Shown in pieces: positions 26,682 through 37,560 of a stretch of 64,000 nucleotides of DNA. The DNA comes from Humibacter ginsenosidimutans (lineage in GTDB: Bacteria > Actinomycetota > Actinomycetes > Actinomycetales > Microbacteriaceae). Position numbers and translations under genes: made by a program. The DNA is taken from contig NZ_CP042305.1 in NCBI RefSeq assembly GCF_007859675.1, positions 806,001-870,000 on the forward strand, read 5' to 3'. Below the pieces are notes generated by a model. The model made no database searches. It was not told the origin of the DNA and saw only the letters and a list, made by a program, of their open reading frames with translations. Position 1 is the first letter of the stretch, and every line of letters begins with the position of its first letter.

Positions 26682-26687
26682 AGTCTA
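26682..26687 (-). promoter_or_regulatory. -10 box (TAGACT) for gatCAB
   Basis: TAGACT about 36 nt upstream of gatC, giving a short leader with its own ribosome site; unlike the leaderless genes around it. Confidence 0.5.
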
Positions 26688-26726
26688 TTCGCGCCGCCGA
26701 CGGCCGCTCGTCGGGCTCTGGCGGCA

Positions 26727-28694
26727 TCACTCCGTCGGCGAGGAGGTCGGCGTGGGCGTGTCGCCCGGCGTCACCGGCGTGATCCTCTTCAGCGGTTCCG
26801 CCCCGAACAGGCCCTGCCCGCGCTCGGCGATGAGGTCGTATGCCTCCCGATAGGTGCGCGGCACCTTCGTCTCGTCACCGCCGTAGTGCGCGACGAGCAT
26901 CCCGAGAAGTCCGACTCCGGGAGGCGAGAGCGGGCGGTCGCCATCGGTTTCCGGCGCGCTCGCCTCCGGATTGGGCGGCAGCCACTGCGGATGGGTCTGC
27001 GGCCACATGGTCGGTTGTCTCGGCTTCGACAGAGACACGGCGTTGTCGATGGTCGGCGCGTGCTTGTCGCGGTCGGTCAGATGACGCAGCCCGTATTTCT
27101 TCGTGAGCGTCGCGATCACCGACGAATGGTGCATCGTGTCGTTGATGATCTGGCCCTTGGCGGTCCAGGCCGAGATGGCGAGCGCGGGAACGCGCACACC
27201 GAGCCGGTCGAACCCGAACCCCATCTCGGTCTCGCCCAGGTTCTTCGACGGAGGCGTCGCGGCGGGCGGAGAGACGTGATCGTAGAGGCCGCCGTGCTCG
27301 TCGAAGGTCACGAACAGCATCGTGTTCATCGCGTTCGAGCCCTTCAGACTCGCACTCGTGCGGACTGCCGTGTAGATCTTGTGCAGCAGGGCGTCGCCCG
27401 CGCGCACGTCCGAGATGGCACCGCCAGAGATGACGCTGCCATCGACGTCCGTTCTCGTCATCGGCCCGACCGGTGGATGCATGTCGTTGTGGTCGTAGAC
27501 CAGGCGCGGCTCGATGAACGAGTAGTCGGGAAGCTCCCCCTTCTCGACATCGTCGTAGAACCGCGTCATCGTGCGGAAGTGATCGGTCTTCCAGTACTTC
27601 TGCAGTGCAGGCGCGTGGATGAACCCGGTCAACGAGATGAGCTGGCGGTCGTCGAAATAGACCGCCCAGCTCTGGCCGCCGCCCTCGAGCCGGTTGAAGA
27701 TCGTGGGCGCGTACGCGGCGGGATCGAGCCACTTCTTGTAGCTCGGCAGTCCATTGGTGACGAACCCGTGCGACGTGGAGGCGTGGAAGAACGAACGATT
27801 GCAGAACGTCTGCGAGGGAACGGCGCAGTGCCAGTTGTCGTACACCGCGAATTCGCGGGCCAGAGTGGAGAAGACCGGGAGCATCGTCGGATCGAACGCC
27901 CCCATGATGTGCCGGTACTCGTCGAACGCCGGAGTCACCCCCTGTCGCTCCCTGCGCAGGTGGTCGATGTAGTCGGCGAGAAAGCCGCTCATGTCCGCCA
28001 CCCCGTAGGGCGGCGGAGCGTTGTAGGGCGGCTCCATCTGCCACACCATGCGATTCGCGTTCTCCGGGGGGTTCACGGTGCCGAAGAGCTGGTGATTGAC
28101 GAAGGGATACTCCTCGCCGGGGTCGGGATCGGGCTGGCTCATCACGAAGTCGGTCGTGCCGTCGTACACGTGCGCCGGAATGTCCCGCCCCGTGAGCGGA
28201 TCCCGATTGACGTCACGCGCGACATCGAGTCCCCGGAACGTCTGCCCGCGCGGAGGCTTCTGATCGGCATAGAGGAAGCCCAGGATGTTGTCGAACGATC
28301 TGTTCTCGAACATGACCACCACGAGGTGGTCGAACCCCGGCCTCGCGGGAACGGGCAGCAAGCCCAGCTCTTTCTCGATCCTCGGTTGCGCGCTGTCGCG
28401 TCCGCCGACCGCGCCGACCACTCCACCCACGACTCCGCCGACGATCCCGCCCGCCGCGGCACCCGCTGCCACGAGACCTGCGCCGCGCAAGAACCTGCGG
28501 CGCGAGGTCGTGTCCGGCCCCTGCTGCTCCGCGGATTCATCGCGATCCTCGCCGACAGCGGTGGCCGAGGCTCCCTGCTCCCCGGATTCGGGCCCGTGTT
28601 CGGGCTCGGACCGGGGCGCGGACACGGGCTCCACTTCCTGTTCGGCCCCGTCGTCTGCACCGGGTCGATCGTCCATGTCGTCCATGTCGCTCAC
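26727..28694 (-). CDS. Tat-exported phosphoesterase / phospholipase C family protein
   Basis: 655 residues. The phosphoesterase (PF04185-type) motifs are HLVVVMFENRSFDNILGFL near 122-140 and FVTFDEHGGLYDHVSPP near 460. The twin-arginine signal SRRRFLRGAGLVAAG lies at 64-78, after an unusual 63-residue acidic, Glu/Asp/Pro-rich extension. Secreted members cleave phospholipids or act as acid phosphatases; the substrate here is unknown. GTG start directly abuts the ligA stop (no gap), so it is co-transcribed with ligA. Later in-frame ATG codons at residues 4 and 7 are alternative starts. Confidence 0.88.
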   Translation of the reverse strand: MSDMDDMDDRPGADDGAEQEVEPVSAPRSEPEHGPESGEQGASATAVGEDRDESAEQQGPDTTSRRRFLRGAGLVAAGAAAGGIVGGVVGGVVGAVGGRDSAQPRIEKELGLLPVPARPGFDHLVVVMFENRSFDNILGFLYADQKPPRGQTFRGLDVARDVNRDPLTGRDIPAHVYDGTTDFVMSQPDPDPGEEYPFVNHQLFGTVNPPENANRMVWQMEPPYNAPPPYGVADMSGFLADYIDHLRRERQGVTPAFDEYRHIMGAFDPTMLPVFSTLAREFAVYDNWHCAVPSQTFCNRSFFHASTSHGFVTNGLPSYKKWLDPAAYAPTIFNRLEGGGQSWAVYFDDRQLISLTGFIHAPALQKYWKTDHFRTMTRFYDDVEKGELPDYSFIEPRLVYDHNDMHPPVGPMTRTDVDGSVISGGAISDVRAGDALLHKIYTAVRTSASLKGSNAMNTMLFVTFDEHGGLYDHVSPPAATPPSKNLGETEMGFGFDRLGVRVPALAISAWTAKGQIINDTMHHSSVIATLTKKYGLRHLTDRDKHAPTIDNAVSLSKPRQPTMWPQTHPQWLPPNPEASAPETDGDRPLSPPGVGLLGMLVAHYGGDETKVPRTYREAYDLIAERGQGLFGAEPLKRITPVTPGDTPTPTSSPTE

Positions 28695-31672
<2,978 letters not shown>

Positions 31673-31679
31673 CCCGCGG

Positions 31680-32786
31680 CTACGCCTCGACCGGCACCGC
31701 GCTCACGGTGCGGTCGATCGTGCACTGCCCGAGCACGCGGGTTCCCACGTAGACCACGGCGCTCTGCCCGGTCGCGACGCCGTTGATCGGCGTCTGCGGC
31801 CGGATCACGAGCTCACCGTCGCGCAGGAACGCCGTCGCGGGGACGGGGTCGGCGTGGGCGCGGATCTGCACCTCGCACGCGAACTCGGCGGCGGCATCCT
31901 TCGGTGGCAGCCCGGCCCAGCTGATGCGGGAGCCGGCGAGCTCGGCGATGTCGAGAGCCTCTTTCGGACCGACGACCACCGTGTTCTCCTTCGGCTTCAC
32001 CTCGAGCACGAAGCGAGGGCGGCCGTCGGGCGCGGGCACGGTGATGCCCAGGCCGCGCCGCTGGCCGACGGTGTACGCGGTGGCGCCTTCATGGCTGCCG
32101 ACGACCTTGCCGCTGCGCTCCACGATGTCGCCTGGCGCGGTGCCGACGTGCTCCGCCAGCCAGCCGCGCGTGTCGCCGTCGGGAATGAAACAGATGTCGT
32201 GGGAGTCGGGCTTCGACGCGACCGTGAAGCCGCGCGCCGCAGCCTCGGCACGCACCTCGGCCTTCGAGGGCGTGGCGCCGAGCGGGAACATGGCGTGAGC
32301 CAGCTGTTCCGCCGTGAGCACGCCGAGCACGTAGGACTGGTCCTTCGCCCACGCGGCCGCACGGTGCAGCTCACGGTTGCCGTCGGCGTCCGTCATGATG
32401 CTCGCGTAGTGGCCGGTGCATACGGCGTCGAATCCGAGGGCCATGGCCTTCTCGAGCAGCGCCGCGAACTTGATCTTCTCGTTGCAGCGCAGGCACGGGT
32501 TGGGAGTGCGGCCGGCCGAGTACTCGGCGATGAAGTCGTCGACCACGTCGAGCTTGAAGCGCTCGGAGAAGTCCCACACGTAGTAGGGGATGCCGATCAT
32601 GTTCGCCACGCGCTGGGCATCCATCGAGTCCTCGATTGTGCAGCAGCCACGGCTGCCGGTACGCAAGGTGCCCGGCATACGGCTGAGCGCGAGGTGCACG
32701 CCGACGACGTCGTGGCCGGCTTCGACGGCGCGCGCCGCCGCCACCGCCGAGTCGACCCCACCGCTCATCGCCGCCAGAACACGCAT
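31680..32786 (-). CDS. mnmA: tRNA-specific 2-thiouridylase
   Basis: 368 residues. Adenylates U34 of tRNA-Lys, -Glu and -Gln and installs sulfur. PP-loop MSGGVDSA (8-13), catalytic Cys98 in TPNPCLRCN and Cys199 in SHDICFI form the known disulfide pair. GHYA and [11 protein letters not shown] are also typical. The sulfur donor is a cysteine desulfurase, and one is encoded at 33701. ATG at 32786 with TAGACT 7 nt upstream (leaderless). Confidence 0.96.
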   Translation of the reverse strand: MRVLAAMSGGVDSAVAAARAVEAGHDVVGVHLALSRMPGTLRTGSRGCCTIEDSMDAQRVANMIGIPYYVWDFSERFKLDVVDDFIAEYSAGRTPNPCLRCNEKIKFAALLEKAMALGFDAVCTGHYASIMTDADGNRELHRAAAWAKDQSYVLGVLTAEQLAHAMFPLGATPSKAEVRAEAAARGFTVASKPDSHDICFIPDGDTRGWLAEHVGTAPGDIVERSGKVVGSHEGATAYTVGQRRGLGITVPAPDGRPRFVLEVKPKENTVVVGPKEALDIAELAGSRISWAGLPPKDAAAEFACEVQIRAHADPVPATAFLRDGELVIRPQTPINGVATGQSAVVYVGTRVLGQCTIDRTVSAVPVEA

Positions 32787-32793
32787 GGGCGTC

Positions 32794-32799
32794 AGTCTA
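32794..32799 (-). promoter_or_regulatory. -10 box (TAGACT) of leaderless mnmA
   Basis: TAGACT, 7 nt, ATG at 32786. Confidence 0.55.
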
Positions 32800-32906
32800 C
32801 GAAACGTGCCTGAACGGGACGTCCGGCCGCACGCACGCTCCACTCTCGGCCCCGCCACGCGACACGTCGTGGCATCGCGGAACGCCACGGTGAGGCCCGC
32901 CCGTGC

Positions 32907-33149
32907 TCACGGGATGTCGTTGAGCGTCTTCTCGACGGCGGCCAGCCTCTGGTCCATGCTCTCGAGCTTCGCCAGCAGCTGACGAGACACCTCGGAGTTC
33001 TGCGCCACGACATCGCGCAGGTCGGACGAACCGGCCAGCTCGGCATTGCGCTCTTGGGCCCGGTACTTGCTGCGCTGGATCATGTAGATCGACCACCCGA
33101 TGACCCCTGCCAGAGGGACGAGAAGATAAAGCGCTCCCCACCAGTACAT
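32907..33149 (-). CDS. Small membrane protein paired with an ArsR-type regulator
   Basis: 80 residues. A transmembrane helix at about 5-27 (WGALYLLVPLAGVIGWSIYMI) follows a short N-terminus, then a charged coiled-coil tail (AQNSEVSRQLLAKLESMDQRLAAVEKTL). No enzymatic motif. It begins 4 nt after the upstream regulator stop, so the two are one transcript and may work together, for example as membrane stress target and sensor. Confidence 0.75.
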   Translation of the reverse strand: MYWWGALYLLVPLAGVIGWSIYMIQRSKYRAQERNAELAGSSDLRDVVAQNSEVSRQLLAKLESMDQRLAAVEKTLNDIP

Positions 33150-33153
33150 TCGC

Positions 33154-33492
33154 CTACCCGCTTTCTTCGCTTCGCTGCACTTCTTCGCTGTGCTGCTGAT
33201 CTTCGCTGCGCCGTACAGCGGCGACAATCGTCGCGAGATCGATGGTGAGATCGAAGGGAACGATCTCGAAGTACTTCAGTGCCTTGCCGTCGTTCGACAG
33301 CTCCAGTCGGCCGGTCACGTAGCCCGCCTCCTCGAGCCGCTGCAGGTGCATGTAGAGCAGCGCCCTCGACATCTGCACTCGCCTGGCCAGCTCGCTGACG
33401 TGCAGCGCCTCACCGGCGAGCATCGACAGGATGCGCATGCGCTGAGGACTCGCGATCGCCGCGAGCCGTGCGCTCAGTGCCTGGGCATCCAT
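33154..33492 (-). CDS. ArsR/winged-helix transcriptional regulator
   Basis: 112 residues. Winged-helix domain with LAAIASPQRMRILSMLAGEALHVSELARRVQMSRALLYMHLQRLEEAGYVTG at about 10-60, resembling the ArsR/HTH_20 group; a hydrophobic-acidic C-terminal end follows. No metal-binding Cys pattern is seen, so this may be a non-metal ArsR-like repressor. ATG 33492 follows GGTGGAG at 7 nt; an in-frame longer start (MFVLQVETT) is possible. Likely regulates itself through the inverted repeat upstream. Confidence 0.85.
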   Translation of the reverse strand: MDAQALSARLAAIASPQRMRILSMLAGEALHVSELARRVQMSRALLYMHLQRLEEAGYVTGRLELSNDGKALKYFEIVPFDLTIDLATIVAAVRRSEDQQHSEEVQRSEESG

Positions 33493-33505
33493 CGTCGTCT
33501 CCACC

Positions 33506-33523
33506 TGTAAGACAAACATTACA
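33506..33523 (-). promoter_or_regulatory. Candidate operator, TGTAA-N8-TTACA
   Basis: Inverted repeat TGTAA(8 nt)TTACA, 14 bases before the ArsR-type ATG and next to its ribosome site; a typical position for autoregulation. 33524-33700 contains no gene that I can see. Confidence 0.5.
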
Positions 33524-33700
33524 CCCGACAGCGACGCCCGACACACCCAACCCTCACGCGCACACGTCGCCCCCGACCGTCGCGAAGACGCAGACCGTCG
33601 AGACGTCGCAAAAGGCGATCCAAGTGCGCCCGCGAGCGCAATTCGTGACTTCTCGGTCGACGCGGCGGCGGAACGCGGCCGAAGCGTCGGCGCGAGGGCG

Positions 33701-34954
33701 TCAGCGGGCGCCGAGGGCGGACTCTCGGGCTGCGAGGCCGGCCCGGGATGCCTGTGCGTACGCATCCGGGAGCGCCGCGAGGAAGGCGTCGACGTCGTCA
33801 TCGGTCGACGTGCGTCCCATCGTGATGCGCAGTGCGCCGCGCGCCTCGTCCTCGCCGCGGCCCATCGCGCGCAGCACGTGCGAAGGCTCGGGGATGCCCG
33901 CCTGGCAGGCCGATCCTGTGGACACCTCGACTCCGGCGGCATCGAGCAGGAACAGCAACGAATCGCCCTCGCATCCGGGGAACGTGAAGTGTGCGTTCGA
34001 GGCGAGCCGGGCATCCGCTTCGCCTGCGGTCCGACGCTCGGCCGGGACCGGCTCCGGGCCGCTCAGAACGGCGGACGGCACCGCGGCACGCACCCCGGCG
34101 ATCAGTCGATCGCGCAGCGCAGCGAGACGCTCGGCGTCTGCAGCCCGCTCCGACTCGGCGTGGCTCGCCGCGACGGCGAACGCCGCGGCCGCCGCCACGT
34201 CTTGCGTGCCGCTGCGCACCTGGCGCTGCTGGCCTCCCCCGTGGATGAGCGGCACCACTGTCGCGTCCCGCGAGAGTACGAGCGCCCCAGCGCCGACCGG
34301 TCCGCCGATCTTGTGCGCGGAGACGCTCAGCGCCGTCAGCCCCGCCTGGCCCTTCGATCCCGTGCGGGCGCGCATGCCTCCGAAGTCGATCGGCAGGTGT
34401 CCGTAGGCGGAGACCGCATCCACGTGCACAGGCACTCCGGCGGAGGCGGCGAGCGCGATGAGCCGCTCGGCGGGCTGCACCGTTCCCACCTCGTTGTTCG
34501 CCCAGAGGAACGTGAGGAGGGCGATCTCCTCCGGTTCACGCCGCAGGGCCGCCTCGAGGGCGTCGAGTCGCACGAAGCCCTGATCGTCGAGCGGGATCCA
34601 CTCCACGTCGGCTTTCTCGTAGGACGCCAGCCATTCGACGGTGTCGATGGTGGCGTGGTGCTCTCCCTCAGGCACCAGGATGCGTCGCGCTCCTGCGCGC
34701 GCCCTCTCCCAGTACAAGCCCTTGATGCCGAGGTTGATCGCCTCGGTGCCGCCCGAGGTGAAGACGAGCTCGATGCCCTGGCAGCCGAGGGTGACGGCGA
34801 TGCGCTCGCGGGCATCCTCGAGCATGCGCTTCGCATTCTGCCCAGCGGAGTGGATGCTCGACGGGTTGCCCACCTGCGCCATGGCGCGCGTGTAGGCCTC
34901 GAGCGCCTCGGGCAGAACGGGGGTGGTGGCGGCGTGGTCAAGGTAGACCGGCAT
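33701..34954 (-). CDS. Cysteine desulfurase (IscS/NifS type)
   Basis: 417 residues. PLP enzyme that turns cysteine to alanine and hands on persulfide sulfur to Fe-S assembly or MnmA. N-terminal YLDHAATTPVLPEAL, PLP Lys215 in SAHKIGGPVGAG and persulfide Cys350 in STGSACQAG are clear. It lacks the long flexible IscS tail seen in some relatives. The ATG at 34954 and glgX ATG are only 19 bp apart; TACAGT lies 7 nt upstream. Confidence 0.94.
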   Translation of the reverse strand: MPVYLDHAATTPVLPEALEAYTRAMAQVGNPSSIHSAGQNAKRMLEDARERIAVTLGCQGIELVFTSGGTEAINLGIKGLYWERARAGARRILVPEGEHHATIDTVEWLASYEKADVEWIPLDDQGFVRLDALEAALRREPEEIALLTFLWANNEVGTVQPAERLIALAASAGVPVHVDAVSAYGHLPIDFGGMRARTGSKGQAGLTALSVSAHKIGGPVGAGALVLSRDATVVPLIHGGGQQRQVRSGTQDVAAAAAFAVAASHAESERAADAERLAALRDRLIAGVRAAVPSAVLSGPEPVPAERRTAGEADARLASNAHFTFPGCEGDSLLFLLDAAGVEVSTGSACQAGIPEPSHVLRAMGRGEDEARGALRITMGRTSTDDDVDAFLAALPDAYAQASRAGLAARESALGAR

Positions 34955-34960
34955 ACGAAT

Positions 34961-34967
34961 TACTGTA
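34961..34967. promoter_or_regulatory. Shared divergent -10 box TACTGTA for csd and glgX
   Basis: TACTGT (34961-34966, +) is 7 nt before the glgX ATG; on the minus strand TACAGT (34967-34962) is 7 nt before the cysteine desulfurase ATG. The two boxes overlap in a seven-base near-palindrome. Confidence 0.55.
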
Positions 34968-34973
34968 AGACGC

Positions 34974-37019
34974 ATGTCTTCGCAGGATCCGCTGTCATCG
35001 CTCGGCGTCCATGCCCAGCCGGATGGCGGGTCCATCGGCGTCTACTCGGCGAGCGCGACAGGGGTCGAGCTGCTTGTCTTCGACGCGGACGACCCGAACT
35101 GGCTCTCGGAGCGGGTGCCGCTGGACGCCGGCGACGACCACGTCTGGACGGCGCGCTCCGAGCACTTGAGACCGGGCGCCCGGTACAGCATCCGGTGCTC
35201 GGGTCCCACGGGCCCCGAGCACCACTTCGATGAGCGGGCCGCCCTGATCGAGCCGTACTCGCGGGGGCTCTTGCGTTCCGGAACGGGATGGCGGTCGGTC
35301 GTGGTCGACGGCGGCTTCGACTGGGGCGGCGTCGCCAAGCCGCACGTTCCGCGCGACCACACCGTCGTCTACGAGGCGCACGTCAAGGGACTCACCGCTC
35401 TGAACCCGGACATCCCGACAGAGCTGCGCGGAACCTACGCCGGCATGGCGCACCCGGCCACGATCGAACACCTGAAGCGGCTCGGCGTCACGAGTGTCGA
35501 ACTGCTCCCGGTGCACGCGTTCGTCAGCGAGCAGCGGCTCTCCCGTCTCGGGCTCACGAACTACTGGGGCTACAACACGCTGAATTTCTTCACGCCGCAC
35601 GCGCCCTACGCCACGAAGCAGGCGCAGGCAGCCGGAGCGGATGCCGTGCTGCGCGAATTCAAGGGCATGGTGCGACTGCTGCACGAGGCCGGGCTCGAGG
35701 TCATCCTCGACGTCGTGTACAACCACACGGCAGAAGAGGGCGAGAACGGGCCGACGACGAGCCTGCGCGGCATCGACAACGCCACCTACTACCGGATGAA
35801 CGCCGATGGTTCCTACATCGACACCACCGGCGTCGGCAACACCGTGAATTTCGGCGAACACGCTGCCCGCCGCCTTGTGCTCGATTCGCTGCGGTACTGG
35901 GCGAACGACGTGCAGATCGACGGATTCCGGTTCGACCTCGCCGTCACGTTGGGCAGGGACGAGACGGGCGCGTTCGACAACGACCACGCGCTGCTCACCG
36001 CCATCACCGACGACCCGTACCTCGAGGGTGTGAAGCTCATCGCCGAGCCGTGGGACATCGGGCCCGACGGCTGGCACACCGGCGGATTTCCCGACGGCTG
36101 GTCGGAGTGGAACGACAGATACCGCAACCGCGTGCGCTCCTTCTGGCTGCGGGACATCGCGGATGCCCGCGCCAACGGCAGCGCACCCACCGGCATCGGC
36201 TCCCTCGCGACGCGGCTCGCGGGATCGTCCAACCTCTTCAGCCCGGAGCGAGGCCCACTCGCCTCCGTGAACTTCGTGACCGCCCACGACGGCTTCACGC
36301 TCGCCGACCTCGTCGCGTACGACCAGAAGCACAACCTCGGCAACGGTGAGAGCAATCGCGACGGCACCGACGACAATCGATCGTTCAACCACGGGGTCGA
36401 GGGGCAGACCGACGACGAAGGCGTCCTCGCCGCGAGACGCAAGGCGGCACGCAACCTGATGGGCACCCTGCTGCTGTCCGCCGGCATCCCGATGATCACC
36501 GCCGGCGACGAGTACGGACGCACCCAGTCGGGCAACAACAACGCCTACTGCCACGACGACGATCTCACCTGGTACCGCTGGGACTGGGACGAACGGCAGC
36601 ACGACTTCGCCGCGATCACAGCCCAACTGATCCGGCTGCGCAGCGAGAACCCCGCGCTGCGTCCCGTGCGGTTCGGCAAGTTCGGCGAGAGCGTGCCGAG
36701 CGCCAGCCAGCTGGACTGGTACGACGCCGGCGGCGGCACCATGGACGAACAGGACTGGGACTCGCCGCAGAACCGCACACTGCAGTTCCTCGCCGCCTCC
36801 ACCCCGGAGTTCGAAGAGGCCAACCGCATTCTGCTGGTGCTGCACGGGCTCGAGTCCGAGACCGTCGTCACGCTTCCCTCGCACGCCGAGGTCGGCGGCT
36901 ACACGCTGCTCTGGGACAGCGCGGAGGAGACCGTCGCGGAGGGCACAAGCGAGTTCGCGCCGGGCAATGCCGTGCCGATGGGGCCCACCTCGATGAAGCT
37001 CTTCAGGGCACACGACTAG
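34974..37019 (+). CDS. glgX: Glycogen debranching enzyme GlgX
   Basis: 681 residues, GH13 isoamylase type; hydrolyses alpha-1,6 branch points of limit dextrins. N-terminal CBM48-like beta domain (1-110), then barrel: VYEAHVKGLT, VELLPVHAF, nucleophile Asp321 in GFRFDLA, acid Glu358 in LIAEPWD, and FVTAHDGFTLADLV. Late segment GDEYGRTQSGNNNAYCHDD is GlgX-typical. Works downstream of GlgP, which lies convergent. Leaderless by appearance. Confidence 0.95.
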   Translation: MSSQDPLSSLGVHAQPDGGSIGVYSASATGVELLVFDADDPNWLSERVPLDAGDDHVWTARSEHLRPGARYSIRCSGPTGPEHHFDERAALIEPYSRGLLRSGTGWRSVVVDGGFDWGGVAKPHVPRDHTVVYEAHVKGLTALNPDIPTELRGTYAGMAHPATIEHLKRLGVTSVELLPVHAFVSEQRLSRLGLTNYWGYNTLNFFTPHAPYATKQAQAAGADAVLREFKGMVRLLHEAGLEVILDVVYNHTAEEGENGPTTSLRGIDNATYYRMNADGSYIDTTGVGNTVNFGEHAARRLVLDSLRYWANDVQIDGFRFDLAVTLGRDETGAFDNDHALLTAITDDPYLEGVKLIAEPWDIGPDGWHTGGFPDGWSEWNDRYRNRVRSFWLRDIADARANGSAPTGIGSLATRLAGSSNLFSPERGPLASVNFVTAHDGFTLADLVAYDQKHNLGNGESNRDGTDDNRSFNHGVEGQTDDEGVLAARRKAARNLMGTLLLSAGIPMITAGDEYGRTQSGNNNAYCHDDDLTWYRWDWDERQHDFAAITAQLIRLRSENPALRPVRFGKFGESVPSASQLDWYDAGGGTMDEQDWDSPQNRTLQFLAASTPEFEEANRILLVLHGLESETVVTLPSHAEVGGYTLLWDSAEETVAEGTSEFAPGNAVPMGPTSMKLFRAHD

Positions 37020-37027
37020 CGGCCGAC

Positions 37028-37528
37028 GTGTCACCGAAGCATCAGGCGGCCAGGAACACCGCAGGCACCCCCGCCACTGTCGCGCTCACCGCCGCGGGGA
37101 TCGCCTTCACCCCGCACGCCTACGAGCACGATCCGGCACAGACGGCGTTCGGCCTCGAGGCCGCGGACGCGCTCCGCATCGACCCGGCACGCGTCTTCAA
37201 GACCCTCGTGGTGGAAGCCGACGGCCGGCTCGTCGTCGGGATCGTGCCCGTCGCGGGGCAGCTCGACCTCAAGGCGCTCGCCACCGTCGTCGGCGCCAAG
37301 CGCGCCTCACTCGCCGATCCGGCCATCGCCCAGCGCAAGACGGGCTACGTGGTCGGCGGCATCTCGCCGATCGGACAGAAGACGCGGCTGACGACCGTGC
37401 TGGATGCCTCGGCGAGCACTCACTCCACCGTTTTCGTCTCCGGTGGGCGGCGCGGCTTCGACATCGAGCTCGCGCCCGCCGACCTCGCAGTGGTGACGGA
37501 CGGCATCCTCGCGCCGATCGCCCGCTGA
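37028..37528 (+). CDS. ybaK: Cys-tRNA(Pro)/Ala-tRNA deacylase, YbaK type
   Basis: 166 residues. YbaK/EbsC editing domain; removes cysteine mischarged on tRNA-Pro. ALRIDPARVFKTLVVEADGRLVVGIVPV, KAVG-type lysine in VVGAKRASLADP and GYVVGGISPIGQKTRLTTVLD are typical. GTG start 8 nt after the glgX stop, so it is probably co-transcribed with glgX although functionally unrelated. Confidence 0.92.
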   Translation: MSPKHQAARNTAGTPATVALTAAGIAFTPHAYEHDPAQTAFGLEAADALRIDPARVFKTLVVEADGRLVVGIVPVAGQLDLKALATVVGAKRASLADPAIAQRKTGYVVGGISPIGQKTRLTTVLDASASTHSTVFVSGGRRGFDIELAPADLAVVTDGILAPIAR

Positions 37529-37534
37529 GCGCGC

Positions 37535-37549
37535 GACCGTTCGACGGTC
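37535..37549. terminator. Weak hairpin between convergent ybaK and glgP
   Basis: GACCGT-TCG-ACGGTC, 6-bp stem with 3-nt loop and no U run; may serve as a weak bidirectional terminator. Confidence 0.3.
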
Positions 37550-37560
37550 CCGTGGCCCGG

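Noticed and set aside
33524..33700. Possible small gene upstream of the ArsR-type regulator
   Set aside because: Only low-complexity Arg/Pro/Thr frames without start signals; treated as intergenic.
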